DNA from: Phlegmacium glaucopus
Taxonomy: Eukaryota; Basidiomycota; Agaricomycetes; Agaricales; Cortinariaceae
Direction: 5' to 3'
NCBI GenBank assembly: GCA_015039465.1
Contig: MU130362.1
Span: 518,215-552,304 of the forward strand
DNA: 34,090 nt
Shown: in pieces, positions 20,613-30,165 of the stretch
Layout of the letters: each line of letters opens with the position of its first letter
How positions within the stretch are numbered: the stretch's first letter is position 1
Notes under the pieces: model-generated
Seen by the model: the letters and a program-made list of their open reading frames with translations, nothing else
Database searches by the model: none
What the model was told of the DNA's origin: nothing
Translations under genes and position numbers: made by a program

Positions 20613-21884
20613 GGAATTCGAATGGCGGCAAGGCATTGCCACCACACATATACAAATTACAGTTAACTTATATACATTTAAATTACTATTGACTTATATA
20701 TGGTTCTTTTAATTTTGAATAATATTTAAAAGTAAGAGTTGATGGAATTCCCAGGATTCCGGGTGGATTCTGGGTGGATCCCAGGATTCCAGGTGGATTC
20801 CAGGTGGATTCTGTGTTGGGGATTCCTAAGGAATTCCGGGAATCCTGGTATCAATTTCATTGTGTACCAGGAATCCTCCTGGAATCCTCCTGGACTGGGA
20901 AGAGCCAGGAATGTCAATTTCAGGGGGAATTGGCTGGTAGAAAATTCCTCCCGGAATCCTGGTATTCCTACCAGGAATGGTAGGAATCCTCCAGGAATCC
21001 TCCCGGAATAGGTAGGAATCCACCAGGAATCCTCCAGGAAGACGTGGGGGAGTGTAAAGACCTCATTACAGGGACAATATATCTATTCAAGTTGTCTTTG
21101 ATTGATGGCTTTGAAAAACAGGAGCTGCCTTTGGTAAAAGGTTGGAAAGCTATCAGAAAGAGGAGGGAGGACTGTTTGCCCACCCTGTCCCGTTTGAAGG
21201 ATCATTTTATGATTGCCCGGTGACCCTCCTGGATAGCTTCGACGTGGTTTGGCTACATCCCCCAAAGTACCGACCTTTGCTCGAAGTCATCATATTAGTG
21301 AATATACCAAAATCTACTCCCACATCGTCAACAACCAACATGAAATAAATCGCTGTCTAATTTCATGTGATAGTAGATAGTGTACAAGGGGAAAGTAGAA
21401 TGGTAGCTAGCAGCTTCTACAATGTGTATCCAAACCAAATAAAATACACCTGTAGAATAACATTATTAGCCCTGAGAATAGTCAATATTTAGATATTCAC
21501 TGGCACCCCTTATCTTTAAAGATAGGCCGCCTACATCCTTTCCCCGATACCACAGCTTGAAAGGCAAGGCAGATTTATGATGAAGAACGCTAGGCAAACG
21601 ACAGCCAGGCCAGCCCACGAGAACATCACAACATAGTCCATGGAGAATGGTATATAGGTCCTGCGAGTGCGATGAGAGTCCGTTTGAGGGCCTAGAAGAC
21701 AGAAGGATGTTGAAGATGCTTTATAAGAGGTGTACTAAGGTGCCTACTTACCATTGAGGGCTGTATGGGACTGCAAATGTATGATTTCGTTGCTGTTTAA
21801 CTCACTAGCACAATGATCTCAATGACATGGGCGACATGGGCGACTTGAAGGCAGATCGAGCTATCCAGCAAACTGCCAATGTTT
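20613..21884. repeat. Right arm of a 3.3-kb palindrome
   Basis: Inverse copy of 18543-19816. It holds the original right end of element 1 (to 21064), its target duplication, the last PP2C exon, the PP2C/TM spacer and a TM gene on the minus strand. Because this arm continues correctly from the PP2C copy, it is probably the parent and the left arm the copy. Confidence 0.95.
21531..21815 (-). pseudogene. TM gene exons 2-3, palindrome right arm
   Basis: Minus strand. Exon 3 is 21691-21531 (161 nt, TAG), and exon 2 lies just upstream to about 21815 with a GTAAGT donor. It is the mirror copy of 18612-18898. Exon 1 is missing because homology to the other TM genes stops soon after. It sits tail to tail with the last exon of PP2C copy B, as in the intact unit at 5655-8538. 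Confidence 0.75.
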
Positions 21885-22085
21885 GACATTCTAAGTTTGA
21901 TGATTGTGATACCTATCAGATGCAAACATGACCGACAGTGTTCAGAACGGAAACTATATCCAGTCGCAGCAGACTTTGTCGTTGGCACATCTATATATTA
22001 GCCTAATCAGGCGAAAACACAGCATTTTGTGGCCACTCGCATCGCCATGTTATTTACATGCCGTGACCCCAAGATTGTCTTCTTT
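21885..22085. other. Sequence between the palindrome and PP2C/TM unit C
   Basis: No gene recognised. GTTTGACATTC at 21881-21891 also occurs at about 3993-4003, suggesting a shared ancestral flank. Confidence 0.3.
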
Positions 22086-22381
22086 AATTCTACTTTCCCT
22101 TTGTACACTATCTACTATCACACAAAATTAGACAGTGATTTTATTCATATTGGTTGTTGACGATGTGAGAGTAGATTTCAGTATATTCATGAATATGACG
22201 AGCTCGAGCGAAGATCGCTACTTGGGGGATGTAGCCAAAGCACGTCGAAGCTCTCCAGGAGAGTCACCAGGCAATCATAATACATTCTTTCAAACGGGAC
22301 AGGGTGGGCGAACAGTCCTCCCTCCTCTCTCTGACAGCTTTCCAAGCTTTTCCCAAAGGCAGCTCTTGCTTCTACGAGCAA
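22086..22381. other. PP2C/TM spacer of unit C (inverted)
   Basis: Matches the shared 3' region of the intact PP2C/TM pair (7519-7810) in inverse orientation. No TM coding exon remains on its left side. It shows that the PP2C pseudogene at 22382-23573 once belonged to a complete pair. Confidence 0.6.
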
Positions 22382-23573
22382 TCAATCAAAGAAGACAACC
22401 TGAATAGATATATTGTTCCTGTAACATACAAAAAAGCAAAGGCTGAGTTGTCGAGCTCAAAGGTGAAATAGCTGTTACCTATATCTCCGGGATCGAGGTG
22501 GCCTCAGTCGGAGCAAGGTCCCTGTCAAGCCTCTCTCTGCAGCTCCAAGCGCATTTTGGGCTAAATGTACCACAACATTAGCATCAATGTTCACGAACCG
22601 CTTCATTACCCGCCAAAATTTATACATCACAGTTTGGTCTGGTTTCAATGACGTCACTGGTAAATCTGTCCACTCTCATATGGTGCTCTCGTCTTTCTGG
22701 ACCACTTCCTTGTTAGTGCCACCATTCGAACCTTCCATCCATCCGTAGCCTTTTCCTTGACCAAACCTTTTCCTTGGATATCGCCCAGAAAGGCCTAGTT
22801 TCCCAAACGGGATCATCACTATCTCTCCTCCCCCAATGCCTCGTCTCCAAACCAATCTCCAACTAAACCCACTACTTCTTCACTCGTCAAACAATCTCAA
22901 AGCCCGTCGGAGGCCAAGACGACAAAGTCACCTTTTCTAAATGTTGTTGTTGTGATCCATGTCTCTGCGGTAAAGTAAGGCGGGGGTCAAATAATTCCCT
23001 CGTGGGCGGTTGCCCAGGTATTGTTCTTGACGGCGTTGCTGGATTCCTCGGCTCCATTTCAAAGCCGTGTCACCAAAGCGTGTGACATCCCCCAGCCAAG
23101 TATTCGTCCATTTTGAACAACATTCTCTCCCAGATGAGCAGCTTGAAGACGCTCAACTTAGAGGGGGTTATGGGCATTCTGATCTGCGTCGATGATGTGT
23201 GTTTCATAGGCGTAGGTATCCCCCTTCAAGGCAACCCAGCGACCCAGAATGGCTCGTGAATCACCAGTGACGGCAACCATGAAGGTGCACTTGATGTTAT
23301 TGTAGATTCCCAATAGGGCACAACCAGCGTTGTCAAGTGAAAGTAGCCTGACTCCTTCTTGCTTCGTCGAAGGTCTGTTCATTCAATACTGTCATTGTCA
23401 CTTCATCGACAATGATAGAATCCAAAGCTATGAATGACTTCTTAATAGACTGGTCAAGTTCCTCTTCTGAAATGTTCAGCTCTGGTACACCGTTTTGCAG
23501 CCATTTCATCTTACCACGAGATCGTGCGTCGGAGCAAGGAGTGTCTTCATGGGCTAAAGGAGAACTAGGACAC
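22382..23573 (-). pseudogene. PP2C copy C, truncated
   Basis: Minus strand. The last exon is 22418-22382, preceded by a GTTACAG acceptor; it reads N-N-I-S-I-Q-V-V-F-F-D, with both metal-site aspartates changed to Asn. Farther up are the NIDANVVVHLAQNALG segment and a GDSRAILG block. The region EEELDQSIKKSFIALDSIIVDE lies at about 23480-23400. Several frameshifts and stops are present. The 5' half is missing, and the homology ends at the Harbinger element at 23577. The substitution of two metal-binding residues argues against activity even without the frame breaks. Confidence 0.8.
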
Positions 23574-23824
23574 AATAGGGGAATTCAAAGTTAACGAAGA
23601 CACGACTTTGAAGCAGCTGCTTCACTTTTTATTTTTAGTTTTTGAAGCGGTTCAACTTTGACCACTTGAGTAACCCCAACTTCATTTTCAATTTTGAAGT
23701 TGCTTCAAATCCGGTGGGGTTTGAAGTTACATGTCAGCTGTGACAAACAATGTGATGATAAGATCTTAGATGTCCTAGATAGAGATAAGAAATTTTAGAC
23801 AGTAGATATCTTCCTTTCTTTGAC

Positions 23825-25289
23825 ATGCCTCACATTACAGAACGCCAAGAAGACACAAATGTACTTCTCAACATATTTATTGTACACCTGCTGGCCCGCA
23901 TGGAGGCAGATGCCTTTTGTGCAGGTGCTGACTCTGAGTCTGACTCAGAGGCTAGCTCAGACTCCTCACAGGCCAGTGATGACCCAATAACAGAAGGGAT
24001 CATCAACTCAATTGAAGAACTCTACAAGGATAGGTATACAGGGCCACGTCGTGACATCCCGAAGACTCAAGAAAATCTCCGCCTCCTCCTTGACGATTAC
24101 CACAAACACTTTCCTGATATCTTCCGCTCCTATACCCGCATCACACCAGAATGCATTGATGACCTTGTCAATTCTATCAAGGATCATCCTGTCTTCCACA
24201 ACAATTCAAATAATCCACAAATGGCCGTCAAGGAGCAGGTGGCCATTGCACTTTACCGATTTGGGCATTACGGTAATGCTGCCAGCACTATGAAAGTTGC
24301 ACTTTGGGCTGGTGTCAGCTATGGAACAGTCAGGAATATCACAATCCAAGTCATGACAGCCCTCTGTGATCCCCGTTTTCGTGCAGCCATCATGCCTTGG
24401 CCAAATCCAGAGGAAATTGAGTGTGCAAAGGCCTGGGTGGAAGGCAATTCATGTCCAGCTTGGCATGATGGATGGTGGATGGTGGATGGTACCCTTGTTC
24501 CCCTTTTTCAACGCCCACACCACTTTGGCAATACCTTCTTTGATCGCAAATCCAATTACTCAATGAATGTTCAGGTGTGTGATCTGCAATTACATTTTCT
24601 ATGATTATTAAATTGTCCTAGGTGATCAATTGTCCTGACTTAAAGATCATTGACTATGGAATTGGCTATCCAGGAAGCCAACATGATGCAACAGCCTGGA
24701 GAGAAACTCGTCTACCTCCTGAGCATGAACACCTTTTTGGTCCAGGTGATTTTGTTTGGGCAGACTCTGCATACCCACTAAAAACATGGTGTCAAGCACC
24801 TTATAAGGAGTGAGTTATTCTATCTGAGCCATAACTATGATATTAACATATTTCAGACCTGAAAAGTTTGATAAAGATAACACTGATCACAACTATCATG
24901 TTTCACGTATTTGAATTCGATCAGAACACTGCATGGGATACTTAAAGGGAAGATGGTCATCATTACGTGGGCTACAATTGCGGATTGATGACCCAGATGC
25001 TCACAAGTTTGCAACACTCTGGATTGCCAGCTGCATCCACCTTCACAACTTTGCTATTGGACATGAAGGGAAAGAAAACCCAGAGGCAGACATATTCTAT
25101 ATTGAAGGTCACCGGTATCTAGAAAAGGAGAGAGAAGAACAGAATAGGTGGAGGGAAGAGCAAAGGGTGCAGCTACAAGAGGAGGAGGCAGAATATGATG
25201 TGGTGGAGAATGTTGAATTACTTGAAGGGAAGATTAGGCAGGAGGAACTCAAGAAAGCATTATTCAATTACTTAGAAAACAATCAGTAA
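23825..25289 (+). pseudogene. Harbinger transposase with one in-frame stop
   Basis: Exons 23825-24574, 24622-24809 and 24857-25289, with introns GTGTGT...CTAG and GTGAGT...TTCAG. After an acidic Ser-rich N-terminus and a helix-turn-helix-like region (EQVAIALYRFGHYGNAAS, then GVSYGTVRNI) comes the nuclease domain. It has MVDGTLVPL with the first catalytic Asp, GSQHDATAW and ADSAYPL with further acids, and SEHCMGYLKGRW with the catalytic Glu. A TGA at 24912-24914 lies four codons before that Glu, where relatives usually have Arg, so a CGA to TGA change is likely. The rest of the frame is intact to TAA at 25289. It would cut and paste the element together with the SANT-like protein. Confidence 0.82.
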
Positions 25290-25371
25290 AAGGTGAAGGA
25301 GCATTAATTATAAAATAATTTTGACACAAGGGGAAAGGGATATCAGGTATCGCAAATTTTTGTTGAAGGCC

Positions 25372-26820
25372 TTAAAAGCCTTGAGAATAATTGTTGTAGC
25401 CAAGGCCACTCTGTGAATAGGCCATATTAGTATTGCCTACATTTGCATTCCCAGCATGAAGTTGAGCAAGGGTAATTTGCTTCTCAATCATCTGGAGCTC
25501 ATGCTGTCGCTGATGTTCACGTTCCTCGGCATCATGTTGGTGTTGACAAACCTGTGCCTTGTTTTTCAACTGCTGGATGTTGAGCTCATTCTCCAGGCGT
25601 TGGCATTTACTTTCTGCTCGAAAACACTCTGATTCCATACGTGATTGGGTGTATGTAGCCATCAATTCCCGAACCTGTTCAAAGGGGTCTTTACGCTTTT
25701 GGGTAGCACTCCCAGGGATTTCGAAAGATGATGATGACGAGGACTTGGAAACAGGTGGCACAGTAAAAAGGGTATCAGGGACGCTATCAGGTTCCAGCAA
25801 CTTCAAACAAGAGGATAGAGGAGTGGTGGATTGTGTTTCCAGGAGCAGGGATAGTGTCTCATCCTGCTCAGTGCAATTGTGATCTGCAAATGATGCGTCG
25901 ATGGTGGCATCATCCCAATCAGGGGAGTGTTGGCGATTAGAGGTCGTCTGGGTGGTAAGAACGCTGGTGTCAAGGGGGGTGGCTGAGTTTGCAAGAGCAG
26001 AGGTATTGTAGACAGGACTACCATGGAGAAGGGCATGCATCCTCTTATACCACGGAAACTTGACACACATCTTGTCTGTTACAGTCTCAGAATAATATAC
26101 AGATTGTAAAAATTAAATAATGTACCCCACCCCACACATTGCAAATTGGTGTACCACTACTGATTTCAGCTGTGCGGTCTTCAATGACGAGCCCATGCCC
26201 AGTCTGACCAAGGCTCTTGTGATAGGCTGCATACTGAGTCTTCAGGCTACCATTTGAAATTTAGTTATAACCGGAAATGCAATAAAAATCATACGCACGT
26301 CCTAATATGGTTGGAAATGGCTTTTCCAATCTTGTCAGAAGGCAGTGAGGAATGGGGGAAGAGTTTATCCCCAATGTCGCGGCTGATCTGCGCAGTTGTA
26401 TAACCACCACTGGTGACCCCCGGAACATCACCTCCCTTGAAGCCAAAAGCCTTGTGGTATCGGATACTTTCTTCAATTAAAAGGATAAGTCGGGAGGTGT
26501 CATCAGGATTTTTAAGCCAACTGCAACAATTTTAGGCTGTTTCTTGGAAATATGGACTCAAAAACATACTTGATACCATCGGAAGAGTCTGCATTTTCTT
26601 TATCAGATTCCTGCCCTTCCTCTTGGCCACCATTCATCCTCTCCTTATTGACAGTCTTCTTGGATTTTGACGATGCCTTCTTGGCCATGGTCTTTGTGGG
26701 AGCCAGGATTGCCGAAGCCTTCTTGGCTTTTTTTGCCTTGGAACTAGCAAGCTTGGCGTTTTCAACAATAAGCTGGGCTTTTAGGATAGATGCCGGAGAT
26801 GGGGGTGGGGAATCAGCCAT
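25372..26820 (-). CDS. Harbinger accessory protein, Myb/SANT-like
   Basis: Four minus-strand exons: 26820-26570, 26520-26299, 26246-26131 and 26075-25372, adding to 431 codons including the stop. All junctions keep the frame and use GT-AG introns. Residues about 1-84 are Lys/Ala/Ser-rich and basic, perhaps nuclear-targeting. A Trp-containing helical region (NWLKNPDDTSRLILLIEES, then GYTTAQISRDIGDKL) resembles the SANT-like DNA-binding fold of PIF accessory proteins. The C-terminal third is a Gln/Glu/His-rich coiled coil. Such proteins bind the TIRs or subterminal sites and help bring the transposase to DNA. Unlike the transposase, this gene is intact. Family assignment rests on position and layout more than on strict motifs. 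Confidence 0.72.
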
Positions 26821-27101
26821 ATATACAGTAAATTATAATTTATATGAAGTATGAAGTTATTAAGAATGAGAAAACACAATAAGTATCTATGTGACGCAAC
26901 GTGCATTGTGCGTCATGTTGACGGTCATCTCTGAGACAATTCAAGTGCCGCCATAACTAGAAACTCGGCAAAAAATGAAGCTGCTGCAATTTGAAGTTGT
27001 CGCTTCTAAATTTCATCAGAAAAGTGAAGCGTGGGAATAAAATATGAAAATGAAGCAGCTGCTTCGAAGTCGCGTCTTCATTAACTTTGAATTCCCCTAA
27101 T

Positions 27102-27416
27102 GGTTGTCGTCTATCAAATTGAAGATTATATAACCAAAAAAGTGCATAGTGGCTGTGCAGCACTTTTTTTTTTCACTTCTGCGATTTGCACAAGTCCCAA
27201 AGCCTCTGTGATATTCTCCTATGCCTCGAAAGTTCTAAAATTGCAGATAGAATGACTCGCACTTCTCACTCACCATTCCCGAATGTCAAATTCCATGGAG
27301 GGGTTCAAAGGATGCACAATTTGATGTAAAGAAGTATGTCTCCCGCCTGGCCCAGTATACCTCACACTTAGGCCCTTTTATCACCAATGTGGATTAACTA
27401 ATACCAGAGTCATTGA
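27102..27416. other. Gene-free flank of the Harbinger element
   Basis: No gene. A hairpin made of AAAAAAGTGC and GCACTTTTTT (about 27134-27170) is the only clear structure. Confidence 0.4.
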
Positions 27417-27575
27417 ACTTTTCCCAAAGGCGGCCGCTGCTTTTACAAGGTATCAATCAACGAAGATACCCTGGGGCCTGATTAGATGGTATCGTCCCTG
27501 TAAAAAAGTTTCGCGTGTGAATGTCCGTGATCTGTGGGCTTAGTCGGAGCAAGGCCGATAAGTGTACCGAAGGGC
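27417..27575 (-). pseudogene. Decayed 3' end of another PP2C copy
   Basis: Weak but colinear similarity to the end of PP2C copy C: CCCAAAGGC, TCAATCAA-GAAGA, ATAGATATAT-like and GTCGGAGCAAGG blocks in the same order and orientation. No open frame remains. It probably marks a fifth ancient PP2C/TM fragment. Confidence 0.45.
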
Positions 27576-27587
27576 ATAGTGCATAGT

Positions 27588-27768
27588 GTTGTCCTTCAGC
27601 CAAAAAGTTGAGAATTCCCGATGATCTACCAGATGTATGATCCATTGTCACGTGTAAAACAACCATTTCCAAGTTCACGGTACCCTCAAGCTTTCATCTT
27701 TCCTTTCCTGGATACATCTACAGATCCTGTAGTAGATCAAATTCTCAACTTTTTGGCTGAAGGACAAC
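27588..27768. mobile_element. 181-bp foldback element
   Basis: The ends are inverted repeats of about 29 bp, starting GTTGTCCTTCAGCCAAAAAG and running through AGTTGAGAATT, with a short unique centre. No target duplication is obvious. It lies about 65 bp upstream of a TM gene copy and could be a short MITE. Confidence 0.65.
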
Positions 27769-27833
27769 TGAAGCACAACACTTGCTATGCCTTGAAAACC
27801 GTTAATCCTCTCCTCAGATACACCATATCAGAC

Positions 27834-28432
27834 ATGGATGTGGTCGACAGAAACACTTTGGAAGATGCAACTATCATTGGCAACCAGTCTCCTGCCGCAG
27901 ATCCAAGTTTGGAAACAGCGACAAATTCCCCTCAGGCAAATGATAATATCGACGAAGACGGTCGTCAAATATACAAAATATACCAGTTCCATAATTGTAG
28001 GATGGTGATTGTGGATTCGCTCAACTCTCACAGTGTCACAATGGAAAATTGTGCTAACAATAATGTTGTTCGATGAGTTACTTGTTCATCTTTTCTTTTC
28101 TTCTCACTTGTCCTCATGTACTAAGTTGTCCATGTCATTCAGATCATCGTGCTAATGAGTTAAACAGCGATGAAATCATACATTCACAGTCCAATGCAGT
28201 CATCAATGGTAAGTAGCCACTTTAGTACACCATCTCTTATGAAGCATCTTGAATAACTCTTCATGTTCTAGGCCCTCAAACGGACTCTCCTCGCACTCGC
28301 AGGACTTGTATAACATTCTCCATGGAATACATTGTGATATTCTCGTGGGCAGGTTTGGCTGTCGCTTGTCTAGCATTCTTCATCATGAATTTGCCTCGGC
28401 TTTCAAACTGCGGGACTGTGGAAAGGATGTAG
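27834..28432 (+). CDS. TM gene copy 5
   Basis: ATG at 27834, exon 2 at 28143-28208 (GTAAGT donor), exon 3 at 28272-28432 (161 nt, TAG). Exon 1 is close to copies 1 and 2 (MDVVDRNTLEDATI, then FHNC..SLNSHSVTMENC). Exon 2 in its conserved frame reads ANELNSDEIIHSQS and continues across the splice into T-D-S-P-R-T-R-R-T and the helix IVIFSWAGLAVACLAFFIM. The end of exon 1 is unclear: an in-frame TGA comes early (28074-28076), and no donor gives the right phase, so this copy may be broken. The larger open frame over exon 3 is a shadow. Confidence 0.5.
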
Positions 28433-28482
28433 TGGCTTGTGTTGAAAGATACAGATTCACAGAATACCTACGGCACTAGACA

Positions 28483-28986
28483 ATGCCGGGCAGGTCTATC
28501 AGCATGGCCGGGTGCTGTCAACCGATCTGTTTTGGTAGGGTGTATGAGCCGGCAGGAGTTTGTTGTACTGGTGATAGTTGGCCATCTATGACCAGGTGAT
28601 GCTCAGATCAACCAGCTGGTACTGGGATGAACAGGGACATGTACTGCTGGGATAGAGAGAGAGGCAGTAGGTGTCAAAAGGTATGAACCGGCACTGCATG
28701 ATCAGGAGTGCAGGGCATGACATGGCAATGCCGGTATATCAACAGGCCGGGCACTCTGTGGATGAGCCGGCATTACATATATGAACCGGCTATGACCAGG
28801 GCTGATAAACGGGCAGTCCAGACTGGTGGTACTACTGCTGGTATAAGCTGGGAATGTACAGTAAATATGGAAGTACAGATATCAGATGGTAATACTCATG
28901 ACCTGGCTATGGCCAGTGATGCAGACTGATATTAAGCACTCAAGACAGCCCGGCATTAAAAGGAATAATCAGCACTGCCGGTACCT
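28483..28986. repeat. Dispersed CCGGCA motifs at the KDZ element end
   Basis: About ten CCGGC-containing words occur in 500 bp on both strands, among them TGCCGG, GAGCCGGCA and GAACCGGCA. The stretch has no gene. I infer subterminal sites of the transposon; a 73-codon open frame at 28708 has no support. Confidence 0.5.
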
Positions 28987-29028
28987 CGCGAGAACAAGAC
29001 TTTACACTCACCCACCAGTCCGATCGGA

Positions 29029-29217
29029 ATCCGAGTAGTCCGAGTAAAAACATCAAAAGTCCGAGTTCAGTCCGAGTCAGTCCGAGTTCAGTCCGAGTTC
29101 AGTCTGAGTTCAGTCCGAGCTGAGTCCGAGCTGAGTCCGAGCTGAGTCCGAGTCCAAGTAAAAAATTACTTGAACTCAGACTCAACTCGGACTCAGCTCG
29201 GACTGAACTTGGACTGC
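29029..29217. repeat. AGTCCGAG word array (left)
   Basis: More than ten copies of TCCGAGT or TCCGAGC separated by short spacers, turning over near 29160-29175 into the complement (ACTCGGA). The array could form one long hairpin. The matching right-hand array is at about 29950-30165. Confidence 0.85.
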
Positions 29218-29334
29218 ATCAAGAAAAATGATTTTGACACCTTTAGTGCATCCTGGTGCATTGGCCATCTGGATTAAATCACATCAGGAGGCCCTGGGAG
29301 TCCCTTAGAATTTATGTAGAATTTATGAAATTTC

Positions 29335-29688
29335 CAGTACTTTGCTGTCCCCCACCAGATCTGATCAGATCTGATCAGAATTGTTATATCTAACCAGATC
29401 TGCTCAGATCTGCTCAGATTCTGAGTGGATCCAAGTGGATCTGAGAAAATAGAGACCTACTAGCTACTTCTCTTAAGGTTTGGTTAAGGTTTGTTAAGGT
29501 TTGGTTAAGGTTTGGTTAAGGTTTGGTTAAGGTTTGGTTAAGGTTTGGTTAAGGTTTGAGTTAAGGTTTGGTTAGGGTTTTATTGAGGTTAGGGAGGTAT
29601 ATCATTTCCATTCTGCTCAGATCTGCTCAGAATGCCTGCCAAATCTGCTCAGATCTGATCAGATCTGGTGGATCACAGCAAAGACCTT
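29335..29688. mobile_element. hAT-like MITE 3 (AGATCTGATC words), nested
   Basis: The left end CAGTAC-TTTGCTGT-CCCCCACC and right end GGTGGATC-ACAGCAAA-GACCTT are inverse. The flanks GAAATTTC (29327-29334) and GAATTTTC (29689-29696) are an 8-bp duplication with one mismatch. Both ends carry AGATCTGATCAGATCTG-type arrays. A 12-bp telomere-like minisatellite fills the middle. It lies inside MITE 2. Confidence 0.78.
29472..29600. repeat. Telomere-like 12-bp minisatellite
   Basis: About nine units of TTAAGGTTTGGT with small changes, ending in GGTTAGGGTTTTATTGAGG. It resembles degraded TTAGGG-type repeats, but the regular 12-bp period and location inside a MITE indicate an internal satellite, not a chromosome end. 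Confidence 0.85.
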
Positions 29689-29949
29689 GAATTTTCATAT
29701 AGAATGTTTAACCGCCGCGTCCAGGAAAGTATTTTGCAATTTTCTCAATAAGGAGAGCTGCTATTAATAGAATTTAAACATATTCAGGGTCCTAAAACAA
29801 TTCTCTACCATCTTTAAAAAATTTCCTTTTTTGGAATCTTATGTAATCTACTCTGACCCCCATATGCTTGAAATCATGCTTATCTGTGATCATGTGACCA
29901 ATAGTCTGTGTGGGAAGAGGACAAACATGGGTACAAACAAGTAGTCTAA

Positions 29950-30165
29950 GCAATTTACTTGGACTGAGTCTGAGTAAGTCCGATCAGAATCCGATCGGAA
30001 TCCGATGAAACACAGTCCGATCAGATTCCGAGTAAGTCCGAGCAATTTACTCGGACTGAACTCGGACTGGGCTTGGACTCAAAACTTGAAAATGGCTGGT
30101 GCTCCAGCCAAATTTGAGTCCGATCGGACTGCTCGGAATCCGATCAGAATCTGATCGGAATTAGT
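29950..30165. repeat. AGTCCGAG word array (right)
   Basis: Counterpart of 29029-29217 with AGTCCGA, GATCGGAATCCGATC and ACTCGGACT words in both orientations, leading to the right end of MITE 2. Confidence 0.8.

Larger units (their letters stand above)
17774..21064. mobile_element. hAT-like non-autonomous element 1, partly turned into a palindrome
   Basis: The left end reads CTGAAC-TTTACACT-CCCCCAC (17774 on). The right end is its inverse, GTGGGGG-AGTGTAAA-GACCTC (to 21064). Both sides are flanked by the exact 8-bp copy ATTACAGG (17766-17773 and 21065-21072). Removing the element and one copy restores the acceptor of the last PP2C intron followed by GGACAATATATC, as in the intact gene apart from small changes. 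The interior has GGATTCC word arrays, GC-hairpin minisatellites and a low-complexity core. Within it lies an inverted duplicate of the right half of the element plus neighbouring host sequence. An 8-bp target duplication is typical of hAT elements; no transposase is present. Confidence 0.8.
16358..21103 (+). pseudogene. PP2C copy B, fragmented by two insertions
   Basis: This is a degenerate relative of the phosphatase gene at 5655-7518. Pieces are 16358-16424, 16791-17773 and, beyond a 3.3-kb insertion, 21065-21103. The first piece matches the region before the EED-DQ-IKKVF segment. The second covers the core, including LASDGLWDCL and the Gly-rich insert, with many stops and small deletions; the motif VYDGHNG is absent. 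The third is the last exon, reading D-N-I-S-I-Q-V-V-F-D with the metal-site Asp-Asp changed to Asp-Asn and one Phe lost. The 5' part is missing, next to the inferred composite element. The insertion at 17774 lies at the acceptor of the last intron. Confidence 0.8.
23577..27098. mobile_element. PIF/Harbinger transposon with TIRs and 3-bp target duplication
   Basis: Terminal inverted repeats of about 48 bp start AGGGGAATTCAAAGTTAA and continue through GAAGCAGCTGCTTCA. The flanks are AAT at 23574-23576 and 27099-27101. Inside are a DDE_4-type transposase (plus strand) and a Myb/SANT-like protein gene (minus strand), convergent. Two genes plus 3-bp duplications are the hallmark of PIF/Harbinger elements. 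At 3,522 bp it appears complete, but the transposase has an in-frame stop. Confidence 0.92.

Noticed and set aside
19878..20692. Long open frames rich in Thr/Pro or Val on either strand
   Set aside because: They are produced by ACC/ACG triplet repeats; several frames and both strands are open at once and no conserved domain is present.
19406..21023. Mirror-image open frames with I-P-G repeats
   Set aside because: They translate GGATTCC word arrays in a transposon and exist in both arms and in more than one frame.
19081..21348. Identical 68-codon frame in both palindrome arms
   Set aside because: It covers the 3' region of PP2C and is not open in the intact unit at 7519-7740; identity only reflects the palindrome.
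29472..29600. Chromosome end (telomere)
   Set aside because: The array is interstitial, has a 12-bp period and lies inside a MITE with target duplications.
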